DNA of 36,905 bases from Rhodovarius crocodyli (GTDB lineage Bacteria > Pseudomonadota > Alphaproteobacteria > Acetobacterales > Acetobacteraceae), in NCBI GenBank assembly GCA_945901085.1, contig CAMDJV010000037.1:1-36905 (forward strand), in the 5' to 3' direction. Shown here piece after piece: positions 17,008 to 26,101 of this stretch. The notes beneath the pieces are model-generated. The model searched no databases, was not told the origin of the DNA, and saw only the letters and a program-made list of their open reading frames with translations. The stretch's first letter is position 1; each line of letters begins with the position of its first letter. A program made the position numbers and the translations under genes.

Positions 17008-17627
17008 TCCCGCTTGAGCCCATCCTGCCGGTCATTGATGTGGTGGGGATGGTGGCCTTTGCCGTCTCGGGCGCTTTGGCGGCAGCGCGCAAGCGGATGG
17101 ATATTGTGGGGATGATCATGCTCGCCGCCGTCACCGGCCTGGGCGGCGGCACGCTGCGCGATGTGCTGCTGGGCAGGCTGCCGCTGTTCTGGCTGCGTGC
17201 GCCGGAGCTTTTGGCCATCACCAGCATCGTCGCCGTCCTTGTCTTTTTCGGTGCCCCGCGCTTTGCGATGAAGACCCGCCTGCTGCTCTGGGCCGATGCG
17301 CTGGGCATGGCGCTCTACGCCGTGCTGGGGGCCGAGATCGCCCTGCTGGCCGGCGCCGATGCCTGGGCGGCGTGCCTGATGGGCGTGGTCACCGCCACTT
17401 TCGGCGGCATCGCCCGCGATGTGATCTGCAATGAAGTGCCGCTGATCCTGCATCGCGAGATCTATGCCCTGGCTGCGCTGGCCGGGGCGGGGCTGTTCAT
17501 CCTGCTGCGGCTGCATGGGGTGTGGCGCGAGCCGGCCTTTCTCTCCGGCATGGCGCTGGCCTTCGCCATCCGCGCCCTGGCGATTCAGCGCGGCTGGTCA
17601 CTTCCGGCCTATCGCGGCCGGGATTGA
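17004..17627 (+). CDS. UPF0126 / TRIC-like cation channel family membrane protein
   Basis: 207 aa, seven predicted membrane segments. The protein is an internal duplication of three-helix units, each with the glycine-rich signature: GLGGGTLRDVLLGRLPLFWL (about residues 46-65) and FGGIARDVICNEVPLIL (about 133-149). These match the YadS/YicG group, whose crystal structures resemble trimeric intracellular cation channels; glycine transport has also been proposed for relatives. The start at 17004 is chosen because the fold begins at MIPLEPILPVIDVVGMVAFA and it overlaps the stop of a 31-codon frame. It may be co-transcribed with the MFS gene 97 bp upstream. Confidence 0.9.
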   Translation: MIPLEPILPVIDVVGMVAFAVSGALAAARKRMDIVGMIMLAAVTGLGGGTLRDVLLGRLPLFWLRAPELLAITSIVAVLVFFGAPRFAMKTRLLLWADALGMALYAVLGAEIALLAGADAWAACLMGVVTATFGGIARDVICNEVPLILHREIYALAALAGAGLFILLRLHGVWREPAFLSGMALAFAIRALAIQRGWSLPAYRGRD

Positions 17628-17664
17628 CCGGCTATCCTATTCTACAAAATTGGGAGGATGGGGC

Positions 17665-18633
17665 ATGCAACGTCGTGCGCTGATGGCTGGTCTTTTGGCT
17701 TCGCCTGCTTTGGCCCAAGGGGGATGGCAGCCCGACCGGCCGATCCGCATCATCGTCCCCTTCCCGGCGGGCGGTGCCACCGATGTCTGGGCCCGGCTCT
17801 GTGCCGAGAGCATGAGCGAGATGCTGCGGGTGCCTGTGCTCGTCGAAAACCGCTCGGGTGCGGCGGGCATGATCGGCGCCGATGCGGTGGCGAAGAGCGC
17901 GCCCGATGGCCATACGCTGCTCTTCACCATCACGCCCTTGGTGCAATCGCCCATCGTGCTGGGCCAGGCGCCTTATGATGCGGTGAGGGATTTCTCCCCC
18001 ATCGGCCAGATGGGCACCACCACCTTGGTCTTCATGTGCCGCGCCGCACTCCCGCCGCGCAACCTTGCCGAGTTCATCACCTATGCCCGCGCGCAGGCGG
18101 CGGCGCGGCGGAGCCTCAATCTGGGCTCCTGGGCGGCGGGGTCATCGGCGCATGTCTTCGCACTCGCCATGAACAACCGGCTGAATATGGGCATGACCCA
18201 TGTGGCCTATCGCGGTGAGGCGCCGATGGTCACCGCCTATCTCTCCAATGAGGTGGATTGCGGCATCAACAGCCTGACCAGCACCCGCGAACATGTGGTG
18301 AGCGGCAAGCTGCGGCCGCTGGCGGCGCTGGGCGATGCGCGGGCCGGCGGCATGCCGGATGTGCCCACCTTCTATGAACAGGGCGTGGATGTGGGGCGCG
18401 GCTGGTCGGGTTTCATCGGCCTGCTGGGGCCGGCGCGCATGCCCCCCGCGGTGCATGCCCGCCTCGCCGGGGTGTTTCGCGACACGATGCATCGCGAGGC
18501 GCTGCGCGCGCGGCTCGTGGCGATGGACACCGAGCCGGTCTGGCTCGGGCCGGAGGATTTCGCCGCCACCATCATCCGGGTGCGGGACCTCTGGACCGAA
18601 TTGACCCGGGGGATGGATTTGCAGCTGGGCTGA
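17665..18633 (+). CDS. Tripartite tricarboxylate transporter receptor (Bug/TctC family)
   Basis: 322 aa. GGAGG sits 7-11 bases before the ATG at 17665. The short signal peptide (MQRRALMAGLLASPALAQ) is followed by the Bug core: IRIIVPFPAGGATDVWARL, VPVLVENRSGAAGMIGADAV, MTHVAYRGEAPMVTAYL and VPTFYEQGVD. It binds a small carboxylate-like ligand in the periplasm. No tctAB genes are near, so it is an orphan receptor like the one at 7601-8566; the two are clearly different in sequence. It sits 37 bp after the TRIC-like gene and is the last plus-strand gene of this run. Confidence 0.93.
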   Translation: MQRRALMAGLLASPALAQGGWQPDRPIRIIVPFPAGGATDVWARLCAESMSEMLRVPVLVENRSGAAGMIGADAVAKSAPDGHTLLFTITPLVQSPIVLGQAPYDAVRDFSPIGQMGTTTLVFMCRAALPPRNLAEFITYARAQAAARRSLNLGSWAAGSSAHVFALAMNNRLNMGMTHVAYRGEAPMVTAYLSNEVDCGINSLTSTREHVVSGKLRPLAALGDARAGGMPDVPTFYEQGVDVGRGWSGFIGLLGPARMPPAVHARLAGVFRDTMHREALRARLVAMDTEPVWLGPEDFAATIIRVRDLWTELTRGMDLQLG

Positions 18634-18701
18634 GCGCGGCTGGTCGAGCCCCGGGCCGTCACCATCCAAGACGTCACCCAGGCCGATGCCGCCATCGCCA
18701 G

Positions 18702-19580
18702 CTATGCCGGGCCCGATGACCGCGCGCGGCTGGCCGACCGCCCCGCCGAACGCGCCAAATAAATCGTCGCTGCCAGCATCAACCCCACGCCAATCGGCAG
18801 CCCCCAATTGGGCCATTCGGCGAAGATCAGGAAGCCCAACATCGCCCCGGCCGGAATCTGGATATACTCCATCGGCGAGAGCAGCCCCGCCTCGGCCCGC
18901 CGCGCCGCATTGGCGGCCAGCCAATCGCCCATCAGCGCCAGGCCGCTGCCCAGCAGCAGCATCGCCAGCGCCCACCAGGAGGGCGTGACCCAGACCAAGG
19001 CGCAAACCGGCCCCCAGACCAGCAGCGACGCCACCGCATACCAGCCAATGACCCGCATGGGCGGCTCGGTGGTGGAGAGCAGCTTGATGGTGATGAAGAC
19101 AGTGGCGCCCCCCACCCCGGCCAGCAGCGCCGCCGGCATGCCCCAGCTCCATTCACCGCTGGGTTGGGCGATGATCACCACGCCGCAAAACCCCACCAGC
19201 GCTGCCAGCACCCTATCGCGCTGCACCCGCTCACTGAGGAACAAAGCGGCCAGCGGAATGGCCCAAAGCGGGCGCGACTGCGCGATGGAAACGGCATCCG
19301 CCAGCGGCAGCAGCAGCAGCGCATACATCCAGCTCTGAAATGTCACCAACCCCGCGGCGCAGCGCGCCACCATCACCCATGGCCGCCGCGTCACCATGCC
19401 CGCCACGCCCTGGCGCAGCAGCCACGGCGCCATCAGCGCCAGGGTGAAAACACTGCGCGCGAAGGGCACGAAGGCAATCGGCAGCCCCTCCTCCATCGCC
19501 AGACGGAAGCAGACCCCCATGCCGGAAAAACAGAGCGAGGCACCGACCATCATGGCCATGCCGAGGAGGCGAGGGGACAT
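18702..19580 (-). CDS. DMT-superfamily (EamA) transporter
   Basis: 292 aa, ten membrane segments in two EamA repeats (about residues 5-135 and 145-280). Typical features: GASLCFSGMGVCFRLAMEEG in helix 1, VSIAQSRPLWAIPLAALFLSE at the end of the first repeat (helices 4-5), and PAGAMLGFLIFAEWPNWGLPIG near the equivalent site of the second repeat. It is probably an inner-membrane exporter of amino acids or metabolites; substrate unknown. It converges with the Bug gene (68-bp gap). Its upstream region is the C9/C8/C6 tract at 19614-19651, so leader structure could affect its expression. Confidence 0.9.
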   Translation of the reverse strand: MSPRLLGMAMMVGASLCFSGMGVCFRLAMEEGLPIAFVPFARSVFTLALMAPWLLRQGVAGMVTRRPWVMVARCAAGLVTFQSWMYALLLLPLADAVSIAQSRPLWAIPLAALFLSERVQRDRVLAALVGFCGVVIIAQPSGEWSWGMPAALLAGVGGATVFITIKLLSTTEPPMRVIGWYAVASLLVWGPVCALVWVTPSWWALAMLLLGSGLALMGDWLAANAARRAEAGLLSPMEYIQIPAGAMLGFLIFAEWPNWGLPIGVGLMLAATIYLARSAGRSASRARSSGPA

Positions 19581-19613
19581 GCCACGAAGTATGCCCCAGA
19601 AAACGGCGCACCG

Positions 19614-19651
19614 CCCCCCCCCTTGCTGCCCCCCCCTTGCTGCCCCCCTTG
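19614..19651. repeat. Poly-C / TTGCTG tandem repeat upstream of the DMT gene
   Basis: The plus strand reads C9-TTGCTG-C8-TTGCTG-C6-TTG. On the minus strand (the transcribed sense of both flanking genes) this is three long G-runs separated by CAGCAA, between the stop of the kpsD-like gene (19655) and the start of the DMT gene (19580). Such runs are prone to slippage and can fold into a G-quadruplex. I see no intrinsic terminator in this 74-bp gap. Confidence 0.85.
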
Positions 19652-19654
19652 TGG

Positions 19655-21400
19655 CTAACGCACCGCCCGCGCCGCAAAGGCAATCTGAAACGCCACCTGG
19701 GTGAAATCGGTCAGCATCTGAAGGTAGCGTGGGTCCAGCCGGGGCAGGGCGATCAGCTCATCGCCGGGCCGGGGCGTCTGGCTCAGGTCCAGCACCAACT
19801 CGCCCGAGGCGCGGCGGATCATCATGGTGCTCGACGAGCCGCGCGGGCCATAGCCGCCGGCCTGGCGCACATAATCCGCCACCGTCAGATTGGCCTGCCA
19901 GAGAATGGCCCGGGGCGCATTCACCTCACCGCTCACCAGCACGGTCTGGCTGCGTTCGGGAATGACGATCACATCGCCATCCTCCAGCCGCACCGGCGCG
20001 CATTGGCCATTCTGGTCCATCACCACCACCAGGCCATCGGGCCGGGTGCGCCGCCCGCGGGCGATGAATTGGCTCACCAACTGCGCCTCATTGGTGCGGA
20101 TGAGCGACACACCCGTGGTCTGGCTGGTGGCAAGAAAAAGCTGCCGCTCCAGCCTGTCCAGCGCCTCTTCCATGGTGCGGCCCTGCTGCGCCGCCACCCT
20201 TGGCCGCAGCAAAAACACCCCTTGGGTATTGGCCAGCAGCGGATCAACCGCGATGTAATTCAATAGGTTGCAAAGCTGGGTGTCCCTATCCGCCACCAGC
20301 ACCGAGGGCCCGATCCGGCTGCCTTCAACATTGACGCGAATGGTGCGCGATGGGCTATCGGTGATGAAGCTGACCGTATCCTGATCGGTCATCCAGGCGC
20401 TTTGCAATTCGCTGAGCGTGACATAGCGGCTGAAGGGCCGGCCATCGCGGCTGCCCTGGATGATGGCATTGGTGGCCGAGGGCAGCGGCCGGGCGAGTTC
20501 GATCAACTCCCGCCCACTCATCGCCCGGCCCGGCACCTCGAACAGATAATTATTCCGCACCGCGCCATCGGCACCGACCACGGCATGCTGGCGGCCCACC
20601 ACCAGCGTATCGCCCTCCTGCAGGCGCAGCGCCGGCAATTGGCCATGGAGGAGGAAGCGGTAAAGATCGAGGTTGGCCACAACCCCGCCGCCGCGCCGCA
20701 GCTGAATGTCGCGATACGAGCCGCGCGCCGTATCCACCCCGCCGGCGCGAACCAGGAAATCGATCACGCTATCGGCCGCGCTGCCGCCAAAGCGCCCCGG
20801 CATGCGCACAAACCCCGTGACAAAAACCCCGATGCGCTGGGTGGAAAGCAGCACGGCATAGACCTGCACCTGCTGGGTATAAATCCGCCGCACCTCAGCC
20901 TCGACCACGCGCTGCAAATCCCCCGCCCGTGTGCCAGCCACCCGCACCGGGCCGATTTGCGGCAGGAAGAGCATGCCCGCGCTATCCACCTGGCCCAACG
21001 CCTCAGCCTCGATCGCGCCCCAGACCCGCACCGAGACCCGATCACCAGGATTGATAATGTAATTCGGGTTCGGCGCATCCGACACCGCCGCCGCCTCCCG
21101 GGTAAAAAGACTGGCGCCAAACACCGCAGTGGCCACGCCGGCCGGCCGGTTCGCGTCCCCCAGCGGGGTCACGGCGATGGCACCGGCCTCGGCCTCCGTC
21201 GCATCGCCCATGCGTGAGGTGGCGCGCGCACCACCCGCCGCACGGTTCACGCTGCTGCCCCCAGCGCCCCCGGCCATGCCACCCGGCTGGTTCAACTGGT
21301 TGAGCAGAAGATTCTGCGAGGGCGCATTTTGCGCCAATCCGGTGGGTGCCACCGCCAGGAAACCGCCCAGCGCCAACACCACCATCGCCTTAAGCCGCAT
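19655..21400 (-). CDS. Capsule export outer-membrane protein, KpsD/CtrA/Wza-like polysaccharide exporter
   Basis: 581 aa. The signal peptide ([18 protein letters not shown]...GLAQ) has no lipobox cysteine, as in KpsD rather than Wza. After a Gln/Asn/Gly-rich linker comes the Poly_export domain (about residues 115-205: NYIINPGDRVSVRVWGAIE and GMLFLPQIGPVRVAGTRAGD), then repeated SLBB domains (about 210-480, e.g. VFVTGFVRMPGRFGGS and VLVSGEVNAPRAILWQ). It forms the outer-membrane/periplasmic channel for ABC-dependent capsule. Its start overlaps the kpsE-like gene by 11 bp, and it is the last gene of the minus-strand capsule export operon. The poly-C tract follows 3 bp after the stop. Confidence 0.92.
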   Translation of the reverse strand: MRLKAMVVLALGGFLAVAPTGLAQNAPSQNLLLNQLNQPGGMAGGAGGSSVNRAAGGARATSRMGDATEAEAGAIAVTPLGDANRPAGVATAVFGASLFTREAAAVSDAPNPNYIINPGDRVSVRVWGAIEAEALGQVDSAGMLFLPQIGPVRVAGTRAGDLQRVVEAEVRRIYTQQVQVYAVLLSTQRIGVFVTGFVRMPGRFGGSAADSVIDFLVRAGGVDTARGSYRDIQLRRGGGVVANLDLYRFLLHGQLPALRLQEGDTLVVGRQHAVVGADGAVRNNYLFEVPGRAMSGRELIELARPLPSATNAIIQGSRDGRPFSRYVTLSELQSAWMTDQDTVSFITDSPSRTIRVNVEGSRIGPSVLVADRDTQLCNLLNYIAVDPLLANTQGVFLLRPRVAAQQGRTMEEALDRLERQLFLATSQTTGVSLIRTNEAQLVSQFIARGRRTRPDGLVVVMDQNGQCAPVRLEDGDVIVIPERSQTVLVSGEVNAPRAILWQANLTVADYVRQAGGYGPRGSSSTMMIRRASGELVLDLSQTPRPGDELIALPRLDPRYLQMLTDFTQVAFQIAFAARAVR

Positions 21401-22661
21401 GCTCTTTCACCCCCGCCACGATCAGCCACACCAGCCCATATACCACAGAAAGACCAATAAAAACATATAATGCCGATGTGAAGCGTTTTGGATAGCGATA
21501 ACGCTCCGCCAAATTCGGCTCGACCACGCGTTGCAGAAAAAGCTGCTGGCGCTGCGCGTCGCTCATCGCGCGCTCCAGATTGGCGGTGGCCGCCGTCAAT
21601 TGCCGGCCGCCGAATTCCGCCTCCAGCCGCAACCGCTCATAAGCGGCCACCTGCTCGGTAAAACCCTCACCACCCAGGGTGGAGGTCCGCCGCCTTTCCT
21701 CTGCCACCTGCGTCTGCAAGGCGTTGATGCGGTTCTGCAGGCTTTGCACCTGCGGGCTATTGGGCCGGGCAAAGCCCTGCAGGGCCTGCAATTCGCCCCG
21801 CGCGGTGGCCAATTGCCCCTCCAGCCGGCCAATCGTCTCCACCGCAATGCCCGCCAGCCGACTGGGGTCCAACTGGCGCTCACGCTCGCGGAACTCGGAG
21901 ATTGCCTGGGTTGCGCTGGCAACCCGCAATTCGGCCCGCGCCAATTCGCGCCGGGCATTCTCCACCGTATCGGCCACGATGCGCTGGTTCAGCCGGTTCA
22001 CCAGCGCCTCGCCCTGGGCCAGCAGCGCGCGGTTCATCGCTAGGCTGTCCTGCGGGCGGAAGCTGCGCACCGCCAGGGTGGTGATGCCGCTCGCGCTATC
22101 GACATAGGCGCTGACCATGCTGCGATAGTAATCCACCAGCCGCTCGATCTGCGGCTCAGGGTACCATAGCCGTGCCCAGAGATCGGCCTCCGGCCGGCGG
22201 AAGATCGCCACCAGATCCATCTCCTGGCGCAGCGCCACCACCGCATCATGGCTCAGCAGATATTCCTTCATCGCCACCGCATCATCGGAAGCGGCGCGAA
22301 ACCCCGCACCATTGAGCGCCTCGCCCAGCAGCGAGGCCGAGGCCTGGGCTCGCCCACGCACCAGATAGCGGCTTTCCGACACATATTGCGGTGCGGCGAC
22401 GGCAAAGAAATAAATCGCCGCCAGCAGCGTTGGCACCAGCACCGACCAGAGATAGGGCCGGCGGCCAAAAAATCCCCGCAGCCGCAGCCCTAGCCCCGGC
22501 GGCGCCTCACCCGTGCTAAAGCCATATAACCCCAAATCCTTCGGCGGTAGCCCCATACCGCCCGGCGGCGACAGCGCCCCATGACGGGCCCCACCCAGCG
22601 GCACCGGTATCTGCCGGTCAGAGGGCTTCGTAGGTGGCGAGAGCCTGGTCCATATCTTCAT
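21390..22661 (-). CDS. Capsule export inner-membrane/periplasmic adaptor, KpsE/CtrB/BexC-like
   Basis: 423 aa from the ATG at 22661; an ATG at 22556 is a plausible alternative, since the first 35 residues are proline-rich and overlap the kpsT-like gene by 44 bp. Layout is the PCP/KpsE type: one membrane span near the N-terminus (about 72-92, [20 protein letters not shown]), then [18 protein letters not shown], a long periplasmic coiled coil (about 225-385, rich in E, R, A, L and Q, with [20 protein letters not shown]), and a second span near the C-terminus (about 395-415). It links the ABC transporter to the KpsD-like channel. No tyrosine kinase domain is attached, as expected for group 2/3 capsules. 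Confidence 0.9.
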   Translation of the reverse strand: MKIWTRLSPPTKPSDRQIPVPLGGARHGALSPPGGMGLPPKDLGLYGFSTGEAPPGLGLRLRGFFGRRPYLWSVLVPTLLAAIYFFAVAAPQYVSESRYLVRGRAQASASLLGEALNGAGFRAASDDAVAMKEYLLSHDAVVALRQEMDLVAIFRRPEADLWARLWYPEPQIERLVDYYRSMVSAYVDSASGITTLAVRSFRPQDSLAMNRALLAQGEALVNRLNQRIVADTVENARRELARAELRVASATQAISEFRERERQLDPSRLAGIAVETIGRLEGQLATARGELQALQGFARPNSPQVQSLQNRINALQTQVAEERRRTSTLGGEGFTEQVAAYERLRLEAEFGGRQLTAATANLERAMSDAQRQQLFLQRVVEPNLAERYRYPKRFTSALYVFIGLSVVYGLVWLIVAGVKEHAA

Positions 22662-23265
22662 GGAAGGTCAGTGTTCCCTGGTTCAGAATGGCGGCGGTGG
22701 TGCAAAAACTGCGCAGGATGCCCGGCTGATGCGACACCAGCAGCAGCGTGCTGCGCCGGCGCCTTTCCTCGAGTGCGATGCGGCAGCGCTCGGTGAAGCG
22801 GGCATCGCCCACCGCGATCACCTCATCCACCAGATAACAGTCGAAATCGATCGCCATGCTCAGGCCAAAGGCCAGGCGCGAGCTCATCCCCGCCGAATAG
22901 GTCTTCACCGGCATGCGGTAATACTCGCCCAGCTCGGCGAATTCCTCGACGAAGCTCTCCACCCAGCCTGTGGGCTTGCCATAGATCCGGGCGATGAAGC
23001 GCGCATTATCCGCCCCCGTGATCGAGCCATGCACCGCCCCGCCAAAGCCCAGCGGCCAGGAGACGCTCATGGCGCGAATCACCTGCCCGCTGCTCGGCGC
23101 TTCGATGCCGGCGAGAATGCGGATAAGGGTGGATTTCCCCGCGCCATTGCGGCCCAGAATCCCCACCGCATCACCCTTCCAGAAGGTGGCATTCACGTCG
23201 CGCAGCACCGCGCGCTCGCTGCCATGCGCTTCGTAGAATTTCCAAAGATTGCGCAGCTCCAGCAT
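22618..23265 (-). CDS. Capsule polysaccharide ABC transporter ATPase, KpsT/CtrD-like
   Basis: 215 aa, the short length typical of KpsT. Walker A is GRNGAGKST (38-46), the signature region [14 protein letters not shown] (123-136) has the KpsT-style SAGM variant, Walker B is [12 protein letters not shown] (143-154) and the switch histidine is H179 in LLLVSHQPG. It powers export of finished, lipid-linked capsular polysaccharide with the KpsM-like permease encoded 23 bp upstream. It lacks the C-terminal carbohydrate-binding domain seen in Wzt of O-antigen systems, which favours capsule over O-antigen export. Confidence 0.95.
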   Translation of the reverse strand: MLELRNLWKFYEAHGSERAVLRDVNATFWKGDAVGILGRNGAGKSTLIRILAGIEAPSSGQVIRAMSVSWPLGFGGAVHGSITGADNARFIARIYGKPTGWVESFVEEFAELGEYYRMPVKTYSAGMSSRLAFGLSMAIDFDCYLVDEVIAVGDARFTERCRIALEERRRRSTLLLVSHQPGILRSFCTTAAILNQGTLTFHEDMDQALATYEAL

Positions 23266-23288
23266 GGGTGCCCCTCACCACATCGCGG

Positions 23289-24122
23289 TCATTGCAGCGC
23301 GATATGCCGCCGCGCGGCGCGCATCGCGATCAACCCCATGACATTGGCGATGGCGACGCTGGCCAGCACATAGCCCAGCGAATAATGGTGCTGCACCGCG
23401 ACGCCGAATTGCCCCTCGCGGATGATCTCGAACATATGGATGGTGGGGTTGAGCAGCGCGAGCTCCTGCACCGCAGGGGGGAACCACCACACCGCGATGA
23501 AGGCCCCGGTCAGCGGAATCATCAGATAGGTGAGCGGGTGGACCACCCGCTCCACCGCCTCCGCCCCCCAGGCCGTCGCCGCCGCGATCAGCAGCGAGAC
23601 ACCATGGCAGAAGAGCGCGATCAGCATCACGCCAATGGCCATCCATACCGGGTCATCGGGCCATTCCCCGGTCACCACCCCATTGCCCGCCAGCATGATG
23701 ATGAGCGCAAAAAGCACCGCTCCGGCATCCAGCAGGTTGCGGGCCATCAGCACGTCAATAAAACTCACCTGCCGGTGATAGAAGAGCGGTGCATTGGCCT
23801 GCAACGCCCCCGCTGCCCGGTTGAGGATTGAGCGAAACAGGTAATAAGGCGTATAGCCCACAATATAAAACGCCAGCGGATCAACCCCGCCCGGCATGCC
23901 ATGGCCGGAGATCTTGTGCAGCCCGGCAATGCAAAACGCCAGAATCATCGGCTCGATGAACAGCCAGACATAGCCAAGATTGTGCCGGCCAAAGCGGGTA
24001 TGCAGTTCACGCAGCATGATCGCGCCGATCACCGTGGATTGCAGCCGCAGCGCCGCGATGAAGCGGCTGAGCGGGCCAGCCAGGCCCAAGGGGGGCAGGG
24101 CGCCTCGCCCATATCCATCCAT
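23289..24122 (-). CDS. Capsule polysaccharide ABC transporter permease, KpsM/CtrC-like
   Basis: 277 aa ABC-2 type permease with six predicted membrane segments. Family features include IMLRELHTRFGRHNLGYVWL (about residues 35-54), IEPMILAFCIAGLH and PLFYHRQVSFIDVLMARNLL (112-131), and a C-terminal stretch ending in NPTIHMFEIIREGQFG. It forms the inner-membrane channel with the KpsT-like ATPase. The gene starts 4 bp after the stop of the lipoprotein gene, so the five minus-strand genes from 24551 to 19655 read as one operon. Confidence 0.93.
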   Translation of the reverse strand: MDGYGRGALPPLGLAGPLSRFIAALRLQSTVIGAIMLRELHTRFGRHNLGYVWLFIEPMILAFCIAGLHKISGHGMPGGVDPLAFYIVGYTPYYLFRSILNRAAGALQANAPLFYHRQVSFIDVLMARNLLDAGAVLFALIIMLAGNGVVTGEWPDDPVWMAIGVMLIALFCHGVSLLIAAATAWGAEAVERVVHPLTYLMIPLTGAFIAVWWFPPAVQELALLNPTIHMFEIIREGQFGVAVQHHYSLGYVLASVAIANVMGLIAMRAARRHIALQ

Positions 24123-24125
24123 CGC

Positions 24126-24551
24126 TCAGCGCCGCCCCGAACCGCGCAGCAGCGGTTGGGCCAATTCCGGGCCACAGGCCAATTGCGCCCGCTCCTGCCC
24201 AAGGCTGCCCAGCATCACCTCCCGGCATTCCAGCCCCGAGGCGGCGTGATAGGCCCGCAGCACCCGCGCCGGCTCGGCCACGCCATTGATCTCCACGCTG
24301 CCCTCATGGCCTGGCGGATGGGCCATGGCGAAGGCCGCCAGTGGGTCCATCGGCAGGCGCGGCGGCTGGCTGCCGGCCGGCGGCGGCACCTGCGGCGCCG
24401 ATAGCCCGCTCAACAACTCACCCATCCCCCCCGGGCCAGCCCCCGGGTCAGCACAGCCGCCCAGCAGGAGCACCGCCGGCAGCACCGCCAGCAGCGCCAC
24501 CCTCGGCCGCGCCGCCGCTACCCACAAGGCTGCCATCTTCCATGCCGCCAT
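24126..24551 (-). CDS. Putative lipoprotein at head of capsule export operon
   Basis: 141 aa, no family named with confidence. The N-terminus is a lipoprotein signal with a lipobox at about residues 29-33 (LLGGC, C33). A proline-rich linker follows (about 45-70), then a small domain with EINGVAEPARVLRAYHAASG and two further cysteines flanking a 17-residue stretch (ECREVMLGSLGQERAQLACG), which could form a disulfide in the periplasm. The 3-bp gap to the kpsM-like gene strongly suggests that it serves capsule export or anchoring. The start could also be the ATG 15 bp downstream; this would not change the lipobox. Confidence 0.75.
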   Translation of the reverse strand: MAAWKMAALWVAAARPRVALLAVLPAVLLLGGCADPGAGPGGMGELLSGLSAPQVPPPAGSQPPRLPMDPLAAFAMAHPPGHEGSVEINGVAEPARVLRAYHAASGLECREVMLGSLGQERAQLACGPELAQPLLRGSGRR

Positions 24552-24655
24552 AGCATCACCATCCCATTCGTCAGCCGCGAAAGGCGGGCCATCTCGCCCC
24601 CTGGCCTAACATAGCCGATTGGCAGTTTATATAAAATGATCATAGCATATAAAAT
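24552..24655. promoter_or_regulatory. AT-rich divergent control region of the capsule locus
   Basis: This 104-bp gap separates the divergent lipoprotein/kpsM operon and the kpsC-like gene. Its right half is very AT-rich: 13 of 50 bases at 24611-24660 are G or C, in an otherwise GC-rich region. It holds TATATAAAAT (24628-24637), a palindrome ATGATCAT (24636-24643) and a second ATATAAAAT just before the kpsC-like ATG. It probably carries promoters for both directions; I cannot fit a confident -35/-10 pair, and the kpsC-like ATG lacks a Shine-Dalgarno, so its mRNA may have a very short leader. Confidence 0.5.
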
Positions 24656-26101
24656 ATGATGCCAAAAACACTTTGGCTTACGCCTGCAATGCAACGGGAG
24701 TGGCCGCATCTGCAGGCCTTTTTCCCCGATTGCCGGCTCGACGCCGGCGCTTCCAGGCCCGCCGATGCGCTCACGCTGCCCCCCTTGCAGGAAGGCGCCT
24801 GGGCCACGCCCGCCTTCCACGCCATTCGCCGGCCCGTGGCAGTGCTGGCACCCTTCGCGCCCCCTTCCCGCCCGGCCCTGCCCCAGGAGGTGCTGCCGGC
24901 CTGGCGCGAGGCCTTCGGCGAGGACCCGCCCGCAGCCCTGCTCGACGCCCTCCCCTATACCCGCTTCGCCTGCCCCTTCAGCCCCCGCCCCATCTCGGCC
25001 GGGGCGGCGGTGGCCATCCTGGCGCTATGGCGCCGCACCGCGGCACAAAACCGCCAGATCGGCAGCTTCCTCGGCATGGCCGGCTGGAAGCAGGCCGCCA
25101 TCACCTCCGCCTTCGGCCCGGCCCACTTCGCCAAAAACCCCGCCGCGGCGCTGGCCCGCCCGGGCAAGGTGCTGGCCTGGGCCTCCAGCCTCACCCCAGC
25201 CACCGAGGCGGCGGCCGGCGAACGCCTCTGGCGGGTGGAGGATGGCTTCATCCGCTCCCTCGGGCTGGGGGTGAATTTCGCCCCCGCCGCCTCTCTGGTG
25301 GTGGACCCCCTGGGCATGCATTACGACCCGGCCCGCCCCTCGCAACTGGAAAAAATCCTCACCGAAACGGATTTCTCCCCCGCCCTGCTGGCGCGCGCCG
25401 CCGCATTACGGGCCAGAATCACTGCCGCCAACATCACCAAATACAACCTCGCCGAACCCCCCCCGCCGCTCCCCGCCACCCCCGGCCGCCGCCGCATCCT
25501 GGTGGTGGGGCAGGTGGAGGATGACGCCTCCATCCGCAACGGCGCCGGCCGGGTGCGCAGCAATGCCCATCTCCTCGCCGCCGTCCGCGCCGCCGAGCCG
25601 CAGGCCTTCCTCATCTACAAGCCACATCCCGATGTGCAGACCGGCTATCGCCGTGGCTATCTCCCCACCCGCGAGGCCCGCCGCCACGCCGATATGGTCG
25701 TCACCAGCGGCAATATCGGCACATTGCTGGCGCAGATGGACGCGCTGCACAGCATCACCAGCCTGGCCGGCTTCGAGGCGCTGCTGCGCGGCGTGGCCGT
25801 CACCAGCTGGGGCGCGCCCTTCTATGCCGGTTGGGGCCTGACCGATGACCGCGAACCCCCGCCCCGCCGCAGCCGCCCCCTGACCCTGGACGCGCTGGTC
25901 GCCGCCTGCCTCATCCTCTATCCGCGCTATCAGGACCCCATAACCCAGTTGCCCTGCACCCCCGAATTGCTGCTGGACCGGCTGGCCGAGCCGGCGCTCT
26001 GGCCCCGCCTGCCACCCGGCCGGCGCGCTTACCTGGCGTGGTGGCGCCTCCAGGGCCAATGGCTGAAATTGGCCCGCGCCGCAGGGCTGTGGCGGCGATG
26101 A
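24656..26101 (+). CDS. Capsular polysaccharide biosynthesis protein, KpsC/LpsZ-like beta-Kdo transferase
   Basis: 481 aa. Motifs match the KpsC glycosyltransferase module: WRVEDGFIRSLGLG (192-205), ILVVGQVEDDASI (281-293), YKPHPDVQTGYRRG (321-334), HSITSLAGFEALLRG (365-379) and WGAPFYAGWGLTDDR (385-399). KpsC with KpsS builds the poly-Kdo linker between lipid and capsule. Full KpsC (about 650-700 aa) has two such modules; here only one is present, preceded by about 170 residues of weaker similarity. It starts at either of two adjacent ATGs (24656, 24659), has no clear ribosome binding site, and overlaps the SDR gene by ATGA. A KpsS partner is not in the window. Confidence 0.88.
   Translation: MMPKTLWLTPAMQREWPHLQAFFPDCRLDAGASRPADALTLPPLQEGAWATPAFHAIRRPVAVLAPFAPPSRPALPQEVLPAWREAFGEDPPAALLDALPYTRFACPFSPRPISAGAAVAILALWRRTAAQNRQIGSFLGMAGWKQAAITSAFGPAHFAKNPAAALARPGKVLAWASSLTPATEAAAGERLWRVEDGFIRSLGLGVNFAPAASLVVDPLGMHYDPARPSQLEKILTETDFSPALLARAAALRARITAANITKYNLAEPPPPLPATPGRRRILVVGQVEDDASIRNGAGRVRSNAHLLAAVRAAEPQAFLIYKPHPDVQTGYRRGYLPTREARRHADMVVTSGNIGTLLAQMDALHSITSLAGFEALLRGVAVTSWGAPFYAGWGLTDDREPPPRRSRPLTLDALVAACLILYPRYQDPITQLPCTPELLLDRLAEPALWPRLPPGRRAYLAWWRLQGQWLKLARAAGLWRR

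Noticed and set aside
24518-24825. Minus-strand frames across the capsule control region
   Set aside because: They cross the AT-rich intergenic region and are antisense to the kpsC-like N-terminus, with no supporting motif.
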